Below, piece after piece: positions 7,280 to 15,434 of a DNA stretch of 64,000 nt. A program made the translations under genes and the position numbers. Under the pieces are notes generated by a model. That model was not told the origin of the DNA, did no database searches, and saw nothing but the letters and a program-made list of their open reading frames with translations. This DNA is from JACDAE01 sp963744875 (lineage in GTDB: Bacteria; Chloroflexota; Ktedonobacteria; Ktedonobacterales; Ktedonobacteraceae), in assembly GCA_963744875.1 (NCBI GenBank), contig CAVUVQ010000006.1, positions 62,001 through 126,000 of the forward strand, written 5' to 3'. The number at the start of each line of letters is the position of its first letter. Positions within the stretch are counted from its first letter, which is position 1.

Positions 7280-8422
7280 GTGAAAATTACTTGTAAACAA
7301 CAGGACTTGAGCCGGGGCCTATCAGTCGTAGGGCACGCGGTTTCCAGTCGTAGCACTCTTCCTATACTTGCCAATATTTTACTGGCGACCGATTCTGGCC
7401 GCCTCAAACTCTCTGCAACTAATCTGGAGATAGGTATTCAATGCTGGATCGATGCGGAAGTACATGAGGAAGGGACAACAACTGTTCCTGCGAAATTAAT
7501 TACTGATCTCATCAATAGTCTGCCACAGGCATCCGTTGATCTTACCGTTCCCGATGATTCTCACACTATTAACGTGAAAAGCTTGCGCAGTAGTGCCAGC
7601 ATTAAAGGCATGGACCCCTCCGAATTCCCTCTGATCCCAAGCGCAGAGGGCGGCGAGGCACCAGTAATCCTCGATGCAAAGCTCCTGAAAGAGATGATTG
7701 ACCAGGTTGCGTTTGCCGCCGCCGATGACGATTCTCGTCCCGTCTTCACTGGCGTTCAGGTTGAGGTGAGCAATGAAAAAGTAACCTTTGCCGCCGCCGA
7801 TGCGTTCCGGTTAGCCGTGCGCGAAGCTCCTCTTCCCGGCCACGATGAAGCTCATGGCAGCATTCTTATTCCTGCACGTACTTTGACCGAACTCGCACGC
7901 ATCCTGCCAGGCGAGGGCGCGATTCAAATGATCGTGACGCCCAATCGTAGCCAGGTGCTTTTCCACAGCGAGAACAGCATTGATCTCGTCTCACGCCTGA
8001 TCGAGGCAACTTTCCCCAATGTGCGCGGCGTCATTCCAAAAGAACATACCACACGGGCTGTGGTGGAGACCAAAGAGTTCGCCGCCGCTGTCAAGTCTGT
8101 CACGCCTTTTGCACGCGATAGCTCAAACATCACCCGCGTGAAATTGAATAGTGGCGATGGCACTGAAGGTGGCTCACTCACTATTGAGGCCACCGCTGAA
8201 GATGTCGGTAGCAATGTTAGCACGATTAATGCCGCCGTTGATGGTCCTGAACAGCAAATCATCTTCAACGTGAAGTATCTCGCGGACGTGCTCGCAGTTC
8301 TGAATACTCCTGAGGTCGCGATTGAGGTGACGAGTGCCGCTCGCCCCGGTGTGCTTAAACCCGTAGGAGATATAGGCGCACTGTATACCTATGTAATTAT
8401 GCCAATGAGTACTAACCGCTAA
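7280..8422 (+). CDS. dnaN: DNA polymerase III beta subunit (sliding clamp)
   Basis: 380 residues, normal for the family. Three repeated clamp domains are evident, with S-S-R-S-T-L-P-I-L-A-N-I-L-L near residue 27, F-A-A-D-D-D-S-R-P-V-F-T-G-V in the middle, and the C-terminal end Y-V-I-M-P-M, which matches the family's usual M-P-M-R/S ending. The ring-shaped dimer tethers DNA polymerase and repair proteins to DNA. Start choice: GTG at 7280 gives M-K-I-T-C-K-Q, as in other DnaN proteins, and lies nine bases after GGAGG (7266-7270); an in-frame ATG at 7274 is only three bases after it. recF follows on the same strand, separated by copy B of the repeat. Confidence 0.97.
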   Translation: MKITCKQQDLSRGLSVVGHAVSSRSTLPILANILLATDSGRLKLSATNLEIGIQCWIDAEVHEEGTTTVPAKLITDLINSLPQASVDLTVPDDSHTINVKSLRSSASIKGMDPSEFPLIPSAEGGEAPVILDAKLLKEMIDQVAFAAADDDSRPVFTGVQVEVSNEKVTFAAADAFRLAVREAPLPGHDEAHGSILIPARTLTELARILPGEGAIQMIVTPNRSQVLFHSENSIDLVSRLIEATFPNVRGVIPKEHTTRAVVETKEFAAAVKSVTPFARDSSNITRVKLNSGDGTEGGSLTIEATAEDVGSNVSTINAAVDGPEQQIIFNVKYLADVLAVLNTPEVAIEVTSAARPGVLKPVGDIGALYTYVIMPMSTNR

Positions 8423-8434
8423 ATTGTTGGCTTG

Positions 8435-8695
8435 CGTAGGGGCGTGAGCTTGCCTCCAACAAATTGAGGAATTCACCAAAAATAATGCATCAAAAAAACA
8501 GAAAAACGCGGAAAACGGTAGGGACCCGATTGCATCGCGTCCGCCATTCATGGAATCGTGGCCCACGGGTGATCAATCCCGGACGCGATGCAATCGGGTC
8601 CCTACCGTTTTCCGCGCATTGCAGGCATTCGTGTCGTGCTTGCGTCATTTTTTTCCGAAAGAGTTGGAGTCAATGGGCAAGCTCACGCCCCTACG
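8435..8695 (-). repeat. long GTAG-bordered palindromic element, copy B (inverted)
   Basis: A 261-base element in the opposite orientation to copies A and C, filling the dnaN-recF gap. Outer arms CGTAGGGGCGTGAGCTTGCC (8435-8454) and its exact complement (8676-8695) are 20-bp perfect. The core inverted repeat is 37 bp perfect (8507-8543 with 8580-8616) around a 36-base loop nearly identical to the other copies. Relative to copy A the core arms carry GCATC instead of GTATC, and the other arm changes to match. The element begins 13 bases after the dnaN stop codon and ends 65 bases before recF, and any dnaN-recF transcript would carry it as a very stable hairpin. Confidence 0.9.
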
Positions 8696-8759
8696 TAAAT
8701 TCGTTTTATTTGAATGGTATCAGGGCAATCCCCGCCCCTACGTTTGTGGAAGGGTGCAT

Positions 8760-9968
8760 GTGTATCTCTCTCGTCTCTCTTTGAGCGATTTTCGTAATTA
8801 TCGAGAACTTGAACTAAACCTTGGGCCAGGACTCTTTCTCTTCCATGGCGATAATGCACAAGGAAAGACGAATCTGCTTGAAGCGACGGCCCTACTGGCT
8901 ACGGCAAGTTCTTTTCATGCCAGTAGTGACCGCGAGGTTGTCAATTGGTATGCACCCGACCATATTGCGCGTGTGATTGGAAATATCAAACGCCAGAACG
9001 ATGCAATAGAGATCGAGGTTGCTATCTTTGATCCAACTCCACCGGACCTTCCAGCTCATGCTTCATCGTCACAACATCCCCTCGAACTTCCAGCCGGTAC
9101 ACCACGCAAGCGACTCAAGCTCAATACGGTCCCTAAAAGAACGATGGATATTATTGGGCAGATGAAGGTTGTTCTCTTTGCACCAACCGATCTGCATATT
9201 GTCGATGGTTCCCCCGATGAACGCCGTCGCTTCCTTGATCGTGCACTCTGTCAGGTGCAACCTCGCTACTGCCAGGCACTCGTACGCTATCGCAAGATCG
9301 TTACACAACGGTCGGCCCAACTGAAGCGTGTCCGCGATCTGCAAGAAGATCCGCACATGCTTGATTACCTGGATGAGCAATTAACGACGCTTGCTAATTT
9401 GATCATCTACGAACGCCAGCGCATGATCGCTGCCCTCAACGAATATGCCCCGGATTTTCAGCAAGCCATCAGTGGTGGACATGAGCACTTGCAGATTGTC
9501 TACCGCCCCTCGTTTAAGCTCGATGCTGCCTGGAGTCTCACCGACGCTCTGGAACATTATCGCGAACAACTGCGTGCTGCACGTAAGAAAGAGATTTTAC
9601 AAGGCGTCTGCCTGCTCGGACCACATCGCGATGATCTGGAGTTCCAGGTAAATACTATTAATATGTTGACTTATGGCTCACGTGGTCAACAACGAACCTC
9701 GGCCCTCTCGACTAAACTGGCTGAACTGGCTTTTATGCGTAATAGCACTGGCGATGAACCCGTCCTGTTGCTGGATGATGTCTTTAGCGAACTCGATTTT
9801 ATGCGCCGCGAGTATCTGCTACGTCAGGTGCTACAGCATGAGCAAGTTCTTCTGACCGCGACTGACCTGTCCGGTTTTCCCCCAGAGATCCTCCAACAGG
9901 CCCATATCTATCAAGTGCTTGATGGTCATATCCAGGCAGACGCCATAAAAGATCCTCATAATGAGTGA
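8760..9968 (+). CDS. recF: RecF recombinational repair ATPase
   Basis: 402 residues, slightly longer than usual. N-terminal V/M-Y-L-S-R-L-S-L-S-D-F-R-N-Y and the Walker A G-D-N-A-Q-G-K-T-N-L are typical, followed by A-P-T-D-L-H-I-V-D-G-S-P-D-E-R-R-R-F-L-D, the Q-x-R-T-S-A-L signature region and Walker B L-L-L-D-D-V-F-S-E-L-D. RecF is an SMC-like ATPase that with RecO and RecR loads RecA at gaps. The open frame extends further upstream into repeat copy B, but homology begins at the GTG at 8760 with a purine-rich GGAAGGG just before it, so I start there. Its 3' end overlaps the facing DUF4129 gene by 13 bases. An insert of Pro/Ser-rich sequence near residues 88-115 is unusual. Confidence 0.95.
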   Translation: MYLSRLSLSDFRNYRELELNLGPGLFLFHGDNAQGKTNLLEATALLATASSFHASSDREVVNWYAPDHIARVIGNIKRQNDAIEIEVAIFDPTPPDLPAHASSSQHPLELPAGTPRKRLKLNTVPKRTMDIIGQMKVVLFAPTDLHIVDGSPDERRRFLDRALCQVQPRYCQALVRYRKIVTQRSAQLKRVRDLQEDPHMLDYLDEQLTTLANLIIYERQRMIAALNEYAPDFQQAISGGHEHLQIVYRPSFKLDAAWSLTDALEHYREQLRAARKKEILQGVCLLGPHRDDLEFQVNTINMLTYGSRGQQRTSALSTKLAELAFMRNSTGDEPVLLLDDVFSELDFMRREYLLRQVLQHEQVLLTATDLSGFPPEILQQAHIYQVLDGHIQADAIKDPHNE

Positions 9969-11572
9969 AATTTACTCTGCAATGTGACCCAGTCTCCCTG
10001 AACACGTGCAATTTCCTCCTCGTCGGGCACTCCTTCTCCATAACGAAGCTCGCTATAAGCCCTTGTGAGACTGTCCAACTCCAGTTCACCCTGTGGGATT
10101 TCCTGCTGCAAACGCTCTTTGAATTCACGCGGTGTCTCTTCCCGTCTACGTCCATAACCGCGACCCGCAGCCCAACGCAACAATGCCCGATAGATCGCAC
10201 GAATGCTGCGTGGGGTTGCCTCACCTTCAAGCTTTTCCTTTTCCACCCTCCCCTCTTCAAACTCTGCCCTGGGAAAGAAACGCCGCCAGATTGCTAGTAA
10301 AATTGCCTTCAGTTGTGTCAGGAAAAGATGCCATGACCAGATACTTTCAGCCAAATCTTGCTGCTCCGTATGTACTAACCTGGTGCGTCTTCTGTTCAAT
10401 AACAAGAGAATTATGCGCGTCATCACCACGATAAAAAGTACAGGTAGCACGATCTTCAGCACAGGCAATAGTATTGTCACGATTGGATCTGTTCCAGTCT
10501 TTTGGGCAATAACTTTCACATGTGCTGGTTTCAATGTGGGTATGCGTGGTACGCCTGCTTTGATATGGAGCAATGAAAATAACCAGAAAATTGGATAGAG
10601 CAAAAATGTAATCCCATACGCAATTATGTTTACCAGCCAATCATAGAAATTTCCTATTGGTTTCAGTCCTTGCTGTACATTTACTAAAAATGCTGGACTG
10701 GCGAAAATACCTGTTCCGAGTGCCAGCAAAAGCATAAGCAGTCCAATCATACTCATGGTCAGCAAAATTGCACGTTCCTGTCCGGCAACGCTTCCCTGTA
10801 AACCGCCTGGAGAATTGTTGCGCAGAAAGAGGACTTTTGCGAGAGCATGAGCAACGAGGGCAAAAAAGAGAAAGCATGGGACGATACTAAACAAGATGAT
10901 TTCGTTGAAAGAGCCAGCACCGTTTCCAGCATGAATGATAATGGCAACGATGATGATGCCCATTCCCAGGCGTAGTGTCCAGAAAACACTGCTCGGCTCA
11001 ATCGTTTTATGGGCAAGGCGCACTCCACGCCAGCAGAAATAAATCGAGAAGGCTACCAGCACAAATACATAGTAGATATTAGCATTCAACTGAAAGAGAT
11101 CGCCGAGTAGAGTCAGTAACCAGCGAGGATCAAAGAAAAGAAAGAAAGGCACATAGATACTGGCCCATATTACAAGCAATATCAGGAGAGCCATCAATAA
11201 AATAAACCAGGCAGCGCCAGACACGCGCTTGCGTTCATTTTCTACTGCTTGCCCTTTGACCAGTTCACGCCGCTCCAGGAATATCATTAACCAGCAGGAG
11301 CTCGCAATCAACAAAAATGGTGCCCATAATGGGAGTAATGGTGTGTGGGTCTGAAAGAAATTAATGCTTGCGAACGCAATCAGTAATGCATCCACCCAGC
11401 AGGTTTCCAGCGCGGCAATCAGATAAGGTAGCAGACGCTCCCCCAGACCGGGATGTGCTGAAATAGCGCTCGTCGTCATCTCTAACAACTCTTTTTCGCG
11501 CTTTTCATTTCCGCTGCCTGAGCGTGTATTTTCTTCTGGTTGAGGCGGTGTATCCATACAGAAAATCCTCAA
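9956..11572 (-). CDS. membrane protein with C-terminal DUF4129 domain
   Basis: 538 residues. After a charged N-terminus there are about ten hydrophobic segments (residues 45-375), then a soluble C-terminus, residues 440-535, with the DUF4129 pattern: I-R-A-I-Y-R-A-L-L-R-W-A, R-R-R-E-E-T-P-R-E-F-K-E-R-L, and L-T-R-A-Y-S-E-L-R-Y-G. DUF4129 domains are common at the end of transglutaminase-like or membrane proteins near MoxR/DUF58 genes; no such neighbours are present here. Function unknown, probably at the cell envelope. The gene is convergent with recF and overlaps it by 13 bases, so the last codons of both are antisense to each other. Confidence 0.8.
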   Translation of the reverse strand: MRIFCMDTPPQPEENTRSGSGNEKREKELLEMTTSAISAHPGLGERLLPYLIAALETCWVDALLIAFASINFFQTHTPLLPLWAPFLLIASSCWLMIFLERRELVKGQAVENERKRVSGAAWFILLMALLILLVIWASIYVPFFLFFDPRWLLTLLGDLFQLNANIYYVFVLVAFSIYFCWRGVRLAHKTIEPSSVFWTLRLGMGIIIVAIIIHAGNGAGSFNEIILFSIVPCFLFFALVAHALAKVLFLRNNSPGGLQGSVAGQERAILLTMSMIGLLMLLLALGTGIFASPAFLVNVQQGLKPIGNFYDWLVNIIAYGITFLLYPIFWLFSLLHIKAGVPRIPTLKPAHVKVIAQKTGTDPIVTILLPVLKIVLPVLFIVVMTRIILLLLNRRRTRLVHTEQQDLAESIWSWHLFLTQLKAILLAIWRRFFPRAEFEEGRVEKEKLEGEATPRSIRAIYRALLRWAAGRGYGRRREETPREFKERLQQEIPQGELELDSLTRAYSELRYGEGVPDEEEIARVQGDWVTLQSKFHSL

Positions 11573-11583
11573 TCTACTTGTCT

Positions 11584-11650
11584 ATGGCCCTCACCGACCA
11601 CATTCTCCAGGTGCAACGCGCATCTGGAGAATGTGGTTGGTGAGGGCCAT
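11584..11650 (-). terminator. 27-bp inverted repeat between the ABC genes and DUF4129 gene
   Basis: ATGGCCCTCACC-GACCACATTCTCCAG (11584-11610) pairs with 11624-11650 with one mismatch, 13-base loop. It lies downstream of the permease gene on the minus strand and just upstream of the next gene, so it probably ends the ABC transcript. It does not carry the GTAG border of the other palindromes. Confidence 0.55.
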
Positions 11651-11708
11651 GATTGCGACACATGGGCCTATCATAGTTGAGAATAAGAGTGTACTCTTCT
11701 TTCTCGGA

Positions 11709-12611
11709 TTATCCTTTAACTGCTCCCGCTGTCAGGCCAGACACAATACGCCGTTGCAGGAATAGCACCATAATCACCAGCGGAATCGTCACGATGATTG
11801 CGGCTGCGCTAACCTCGCCAAAGGCGATCTGATGTTCCCCGTTAAAGAGGGGAATAGCCACCGTTACAGTCTGTGCATTTGAGTCTGACGTCAGCGTCAA
11901 ACCGAAAAGAAAGTCATTCCAGACCGTAATGAACGAAAGAATCGCAGTGGTAAAGACACCCGGCGCAGCCAGCGGGAGGATAATGCGCCACAAAGTTCCA
12001 AGGCGGCTGCATCCATCTATTCTGGCTGACTCTTCAAGGTCCGGAGGCAAATCACGGAAAAACGATGTTAAGAAGTAGACCGTCACAGGCAAGGAAATGA
12101 CCAGGTAGGGAATGATCAGTGCGACATACGTATTATAGACCTGGATCGTATTGGTAAAAAACACAAAGAGCGGTCCAACGAGCGCAATGAGCGGGAACAT
12201 CTGTACCGAAAGGATAACTGCCAGGACGCCCCCTTTCCCCCTGAATTTCAGGCGTGCGATCGCATACGCGCAAATCGATCCGAAGATCAAAGCCAGGATG
12301 GTCGTCAAAATTGCCACAATAGTGCTATTCAACAGGTCTTTCGCAAAAGCAGGCTGAACGCTAAGGAAAGCCTGAGAATAGTTATTCGTCGTGAACGAAT
12401 GTGGCACAAGGGTAGGTGGTGATGCGTTAATCTCTGAATCAATCTTTATCGAAGTGATAGCTGTCCAGTAGAATGGGCCAAGGGCTATGACTAGCACAAG
12501 TACGAGAGCAATATAACGGCCAATTGCTCCCCAATTTATGCCTTGTCTCTTTGGTGTTATTGCCTCTATCCTTGTCTGCCCGGAAGGAACTGCAAGTGCT
12601 TGTTTTGCCAT
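11709..12611 (-). CDS. sugar ABC transporter permease, MalG type
   Basis: 300 residues with six transmembrane segments. The EAA loop that docks the ATPase is present as E-E-S-A-R-I-D-G-C-S-R-L-G-T-L-W-R-I-I-L-P near residues 185-210. The extended hydrophilic N-terminus before the first membrane segment is common in Chloroflexota permeases. It pairs with the MalF-type permease 24 bases upstream and the binding protein further up. No ATPase gene lies in the window, so a shared MsmK/UgpC-type ATPase encoded elsewhere is likely. Confidence 0.92.
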   Translation of the reverse strand: MAKQALAVPSGQTRIEAITPKRQGINWGAIGRYIALVLVLVIALGPFYWTAITSIKIDSEINASPPTLVPHSFTTNNYSQAFLSVQPAFAKDLLNSTIVAILTTILALIFGSICAYAIARLKFRGKGGVLAVILSVQMFPLIALVGPLFVFFTNTIQVYNTYVALIIPYLVISLPVTVYFLTSFFRDLPPDLEESARIDGCSRLGTLWRIILPLAAPGVFTTAILSFITVWNDFLFGLTLTSDSNAQTVTVAIPLFNGEHQIAFGEVSAAAIIVTIPLVIMVLFLQRRIVSGLTAGAVKG

Positions 12612-12635
12612 AAGATATCTCCCCTTCCTTCTGTA

Positions 12636-13571
12636 CTAATTCTGGCTAATACGGCTCAGTGAGACAACCACGAGGCCAACTACTGCACAGATGACAAAGA
12701 GAATAACAGCAGCAGCAACTCCAGGCGCAAAGTCGAAGGTCGTCCCTACAAACATATTGGCATAGGAGTAAAGCGCCATCGTCTGTATCTCACGGCCACC
12801 ACCGGTAAGTACGTAAAACAGATCAAATGCACGCAAGGCATCCAGGAGACGGAATAAGAGCGCAATTAAAAGCGCACTCCTGAGCAAGGGAAAAGTGATT
12901 GACCAGAATTGCTGCCAGCGATTGCTGCCATCCACGCCCGCTGCTTCATAGAGTTCACTGGGAATGACTTGTAGGCCTGCCAGGATCAGGAGTGCCATAA
13001 ACGGTGTTGTTTTCCAGACATCGATCAAGACTGCTGAAGCTATCACTCCATTTGTCGTCCGCAACAAGGAATCTCCTGCGGCCAGCAAATGCACTGATTG
13101 GAACAGGTATGTCAGAACACCATTCTGGGCGTTCAACATCAAGGTCCAGATTTGCGCCGAGACAACGGTCGGAAATGCAAAGGGGATAAGAATGGCTGTC
13201 CGTATCAGTCCCCGACCAGGAAAAACCTGGTTCATCAATAACGCAACGGCAAAGCCTAAGATGGTCTCCAGTGCGACGCTCGCTACACTGAAGATAAGGG
13301 TTACGCCAATTGAACTCCGGAATGCAGGGTCACCGATATCATGGATGTAGTTGTTTAAACCCACAAACGTTGAGCCGGACGGAATTAATGGATTATTCAG
13401 GAGGCTGAGACGTACCGAATCGATGATGGGATAAACAGCCACCAGCGCAATAATGATGATGGTAGGGAGTACCAGAAAATAAGGGAATACTCCACTTCCC
13501 ATATCTAAGCGCTCACGTAGAGTTTGTTTACGCGTGGTGGGTAGAGCATCTGCTCGAATCGTCGTCGACAT
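12636..13571 (-). CDS. sugar ABC transporter permease, MalF/UgpA type
   Basis: 311 residues, six transmembrane segments, with the EAA loop Y-E-A-A-G-V-D-G-S-N-R-W-Q-Q-F-W-S-I-T-F-P-L-L near residues 215-238. It forms the translocation pore with the MalG-type protein encoded 24 bases downstream. The periplasmic-loop motif F-V-G-L-N-N-Y after the first membrane segment is standard for the carbohydrate uptake family CUT1. Regulation is expected from the LacI-type operator upstream of the binding protein gene. Confidence 0.92.
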   Translation of the reverse strand: MSTTIRADALPTTRKQTLRERLDMGSGVFPYFLVLPTIIIIALVAVYPIIDSVRLSLLNNPLIPSGSTFVGLNNYIHDIGDPAFRSSIGVTLIFSVASVALETILGFAVALLMNQVFPGRGLIRTAILIPFAFPTVVSAQIWTLMLNAQNGVLTYLFQSVHLLAAGDSLLRTTNGVIASAVLIDVWKTTPFMALLILAGLQVIPSELYEAAGVDGSNRWQQFWSITFPLLRSALLIALLFRLLDALRAFDLFYVLTGGGREIQTMALYSYANMFVGTTFDFAPGVAAAVILFVICAVVGLVVVSLSRISQN

Positions 13572-13666
13572 AATGCATTTCCTCTTCCTTCATTCTTTGT
13601 ACATACTACTTCGTATTACTTCTAAAAAGACAGCAATGCAACAAGTAACCCGTGTTCGGGTTCAGG

Positions 13667-13700
13667 CCATGAGACAACCTGTGGGAAGGTTGTCTCGTGG
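13667..13700 (-). promoter_or_regulatory. intercistronic hairpin between binding protein and permease genes
   Basis: CCATGAGACAACCT (13667-13680) and AGGTTGTCTCGTGG (13687-13700) form a 14-bp stem with one G.T-type mismatch and a 6-base loop. Hairpins at this position in sugar ABC operons are known to stabilise the binding protein message or cut read-through so that the binding protein is made in excess; that role is inferred here. Confidence 0.5.
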
Positions 13701-13730
13701 CTTCACAATCTGCTACTCATCTCTGAGGCA

Positions 13731-15065
13731 CTACTTGTTTACGAGCGTTTGCAACTGAGATTGGAGAGCACTAAGCGCGGCAGCAGGGGTGGCCTGTTTG
13801 GTAAGTGCCTGGTGCACGTTGACCTGAATGAGATTCGACAGATCGGTGTAGACAGGTGAAACCGGGCGCGGCAGCGAGTTTTGCAGGATTGGCTGCAATT
13901 TTGTGAAGAGCGGCTGCTTTGTTCGTACATCAGCGTCGTTATAGACACTGCTGAGGGCAGGTGTGAAAGAACCTTTTGTCGCTAGCAACTTCTGTGCGTC
14001 TGCTCCGAGCACATACTTCATAAAGCTCCATGATGCATCCGCATTCTTGGAGAACGCGTTAATTGCCATATTCCAGCCGCCTACACAGGAATGTCCAGTG
14101 GTATTGCTTCCACCATAAGGAAGGGAATGGATATCAAACTTGCCGGCAACCTTTGATCCGCTGGCATTGCCCAGCGAATATGCATAAGGCCAGTTGCGCA
14201 TCAATGCGGCGTCACCATTCTGGAAGGCTTGACGACAGGCTTCCTCAGCATACGTGGTGATAGCAATGGGCGAGATCGTCCCGACCCAGCTTACCATCTC
14301 TGTAAGTGCCTGTACCCCTTCTGCACTGTTGACCGTCACCGTCTTTGAATTGTTGGGATCAAGTACCGAGCCGCCATAACCAGCCAGCACCTCGACAAAG
14401 TCGCACACCAATGCCTCTCCTTGTATTCCCTGCCACGCATAACCGATCTTGGCCTTAGATAGAGCACTCTTAGCCATGCTTGTCAGATCAGCAAAGGTGG
14501 TCGGAGGAGTTGAGATAATGTCTGTGCGATAGTAAAGGACACCCAGGTCTGTACGCATTGGCGCAGCAACGACCGCACCATTGTATGTACAGGACTTAAT
14601 TGGACCGGGCAGATAGTTCGCCCGATCACTGGCAGACCAGCGGCTTGAGAGATCCAACGTCCAACCATTAGAGGAGAATTGTGCTGGCCACACAACGTCT
14701 ATATTGAACACGTCAAAAGATGCACTTCGCGCTCGCAACGAATTCGTATACAGGGTGATAAGGGTAGAGGTGTCAGATGGGCCGTTGTGCCAGACAACAT
14801 GGACATTATCCTTGTTCGTCTTGTTGTAGCCGTCTACAATTGCCGAATAGGAACCTGAAGTATCATTTTCGGTCTGCCAGACAACGGTTGTGGGACCACT
14901 ACTACTCCCACCACTGCTTCCACCACATGCTTCAAGCAATGAACCAGCTACGGTGCTGGTCAAGCCGAGTGCAACTGCACGTTCCAGGAACGTACGACGG
15001 CCCATGCGTCCGGCGCGTATTTTGACAATCAGTTCGTCGAGGGCTTCACGCTGTTCAGGAATCAT
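13731..15065 (-). CDS. extracellular sugar-binding lipoprotein of the ABC transporter
   Basis: 444 residues, solute-binding protein family 1. The N-terminus has both a twin-arginine motif (R23-R24-T-F-L) and a lipobox L-L-E-A-C47, so it is probably exported folded by Tat and lipid-anchored at Cys47. A long 20-residue cytoplasmic leader precedes the twin arginine. The mature domain opens with the usual S-G-G-S linker, then V-V-W-Q-T-E-N-D. It is first in an operon with two permeases (13571 and 12611) and its promoter carries a LacI-type operator, so the ligand is a sugar; proximity of a GH42 enzyme suggests a galactoside. Confidence 0.92.
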   Translation of the reverse strand: MIPEQREALDELIVKIRAGRMGRRTFLERAVALGLTSTVAGSLLEACGGSSGGSSSGPTTVVWQTENDTSGSYSAIVDGYNKTNKDNVHVVWHNGPSDTSTLITLYTNSLRARSASFDVFNIDVVWPAQFSSNGWTLDLSSRWSASDRANYLPGPIKSCTYNGAVVAAPMRTDLGVLYYRTDIISTPPTTFADLTSMAKSALSKAKIGYAWQGIQGEALVCDFVEVLAGYGGSVLDPNNSKTVTVNSAEGVQALTEMVSWVGTISPIAITTYAEEACRQAFQNGDAALMRNWPYAYSLGNASGSKVAGKFDIHSLPYGGSNTTGHSCVGGWNMAINAFSKNADASWSFMKYVLGADAQKLLATKGSFTPALSSVYNDADVRTKQPLFTKLQPILQNSLPRPVSPVYTDLSNLIQVNVHQALTKQATPAAALSALQSQLQTLVNK

Positions 15066-15218
15066 GTCTACATTCTCCTTCGGAATTAATGATGAACTGC
15101 ACTGGTCAAAGAAAATAGAAGGATTTAAGTCCAGGTTGTGGGCGGACCTTCTCTACTAAATACGAAAAAATCAGGTCACATCTCACCAAAAGAGGTCAAC
15201 GATAACAAACGAGATGTT

Positions 15219-15248
15219 GCAACGTGTAGCAACATGTAGCAACATGTA
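15219..15248. repeat. three tandem 10-base repeats in the leader of the binding protein gene
   Basis: GCAACGTGTA, GCAACATGTA, GCAACATGTA in direct succession, one helical turn apart. They lie in the predicted leader of the minus-strand ABC operon, between its promoter and start codon. A regulator-binding array or an RNA element is possible. Confidence 0.6.
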
Positions 15249-15285
15249 GGCTGAACCTTCCTGCATACGATGTGACGTAGATTTG

Positions 15286-15324
15286 GAACCGGTTCAATTT
15301 ATTTCTTCAAATATAACATTACAA
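15286..15324 (-). promoter_or_regulatory. promoter and LacI-type operator of the sugar ABC operon
   Basis: On the minus strand, TTGTAA (complement of 15319-15324), a 17-base spacer and TAAATT (complement of 15296-15301) are followed directly by the palindrome GAACCGGTTC (15286-15295). The operator therefore overlies the transcription start, a standard repression position. The same palindrome occurs at the regulator gene's own start. Confidence 0.7.
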
Positions 15325-15369
15325 GCATGCTTTTGTAAAGGGTAAAACCTCATGCTTACTGGAAAAGAC

Positions 15370-15427
15370 TTTACAGACCAGTCAGGATATGTTATCTTTA
15401 CAATATTATGAACGATGGAACCGGTTC
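15370..15427 (+). promoter_or_regulatory. promoter and operator of the LacI-type regulator gene
   Basis: TTTACA (15370-15375), 17-base spacer, TATCTT (15393-15398), predicted start near 15405, then GAACCGGTTC at 15418-15427. The operator lies just downstream of the start, fitting autorepression by roadblock or occlusion. Confidence 0.65.
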
Positions 15428-15434
15428 AAATGCT

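Noticed and set aside
8550..8759. Longer N-terminus of recF, open from 8550
   Set aside because: It is translation of repeat copy B; RecF homology starts at the GTG at 8760.
10132..10598. Plus-strand frames opposite the DUF4129 gene
   Set aside because: Antisense shadows; the minus-strand frame has clear membrane segments and the DUF4129 pattern.
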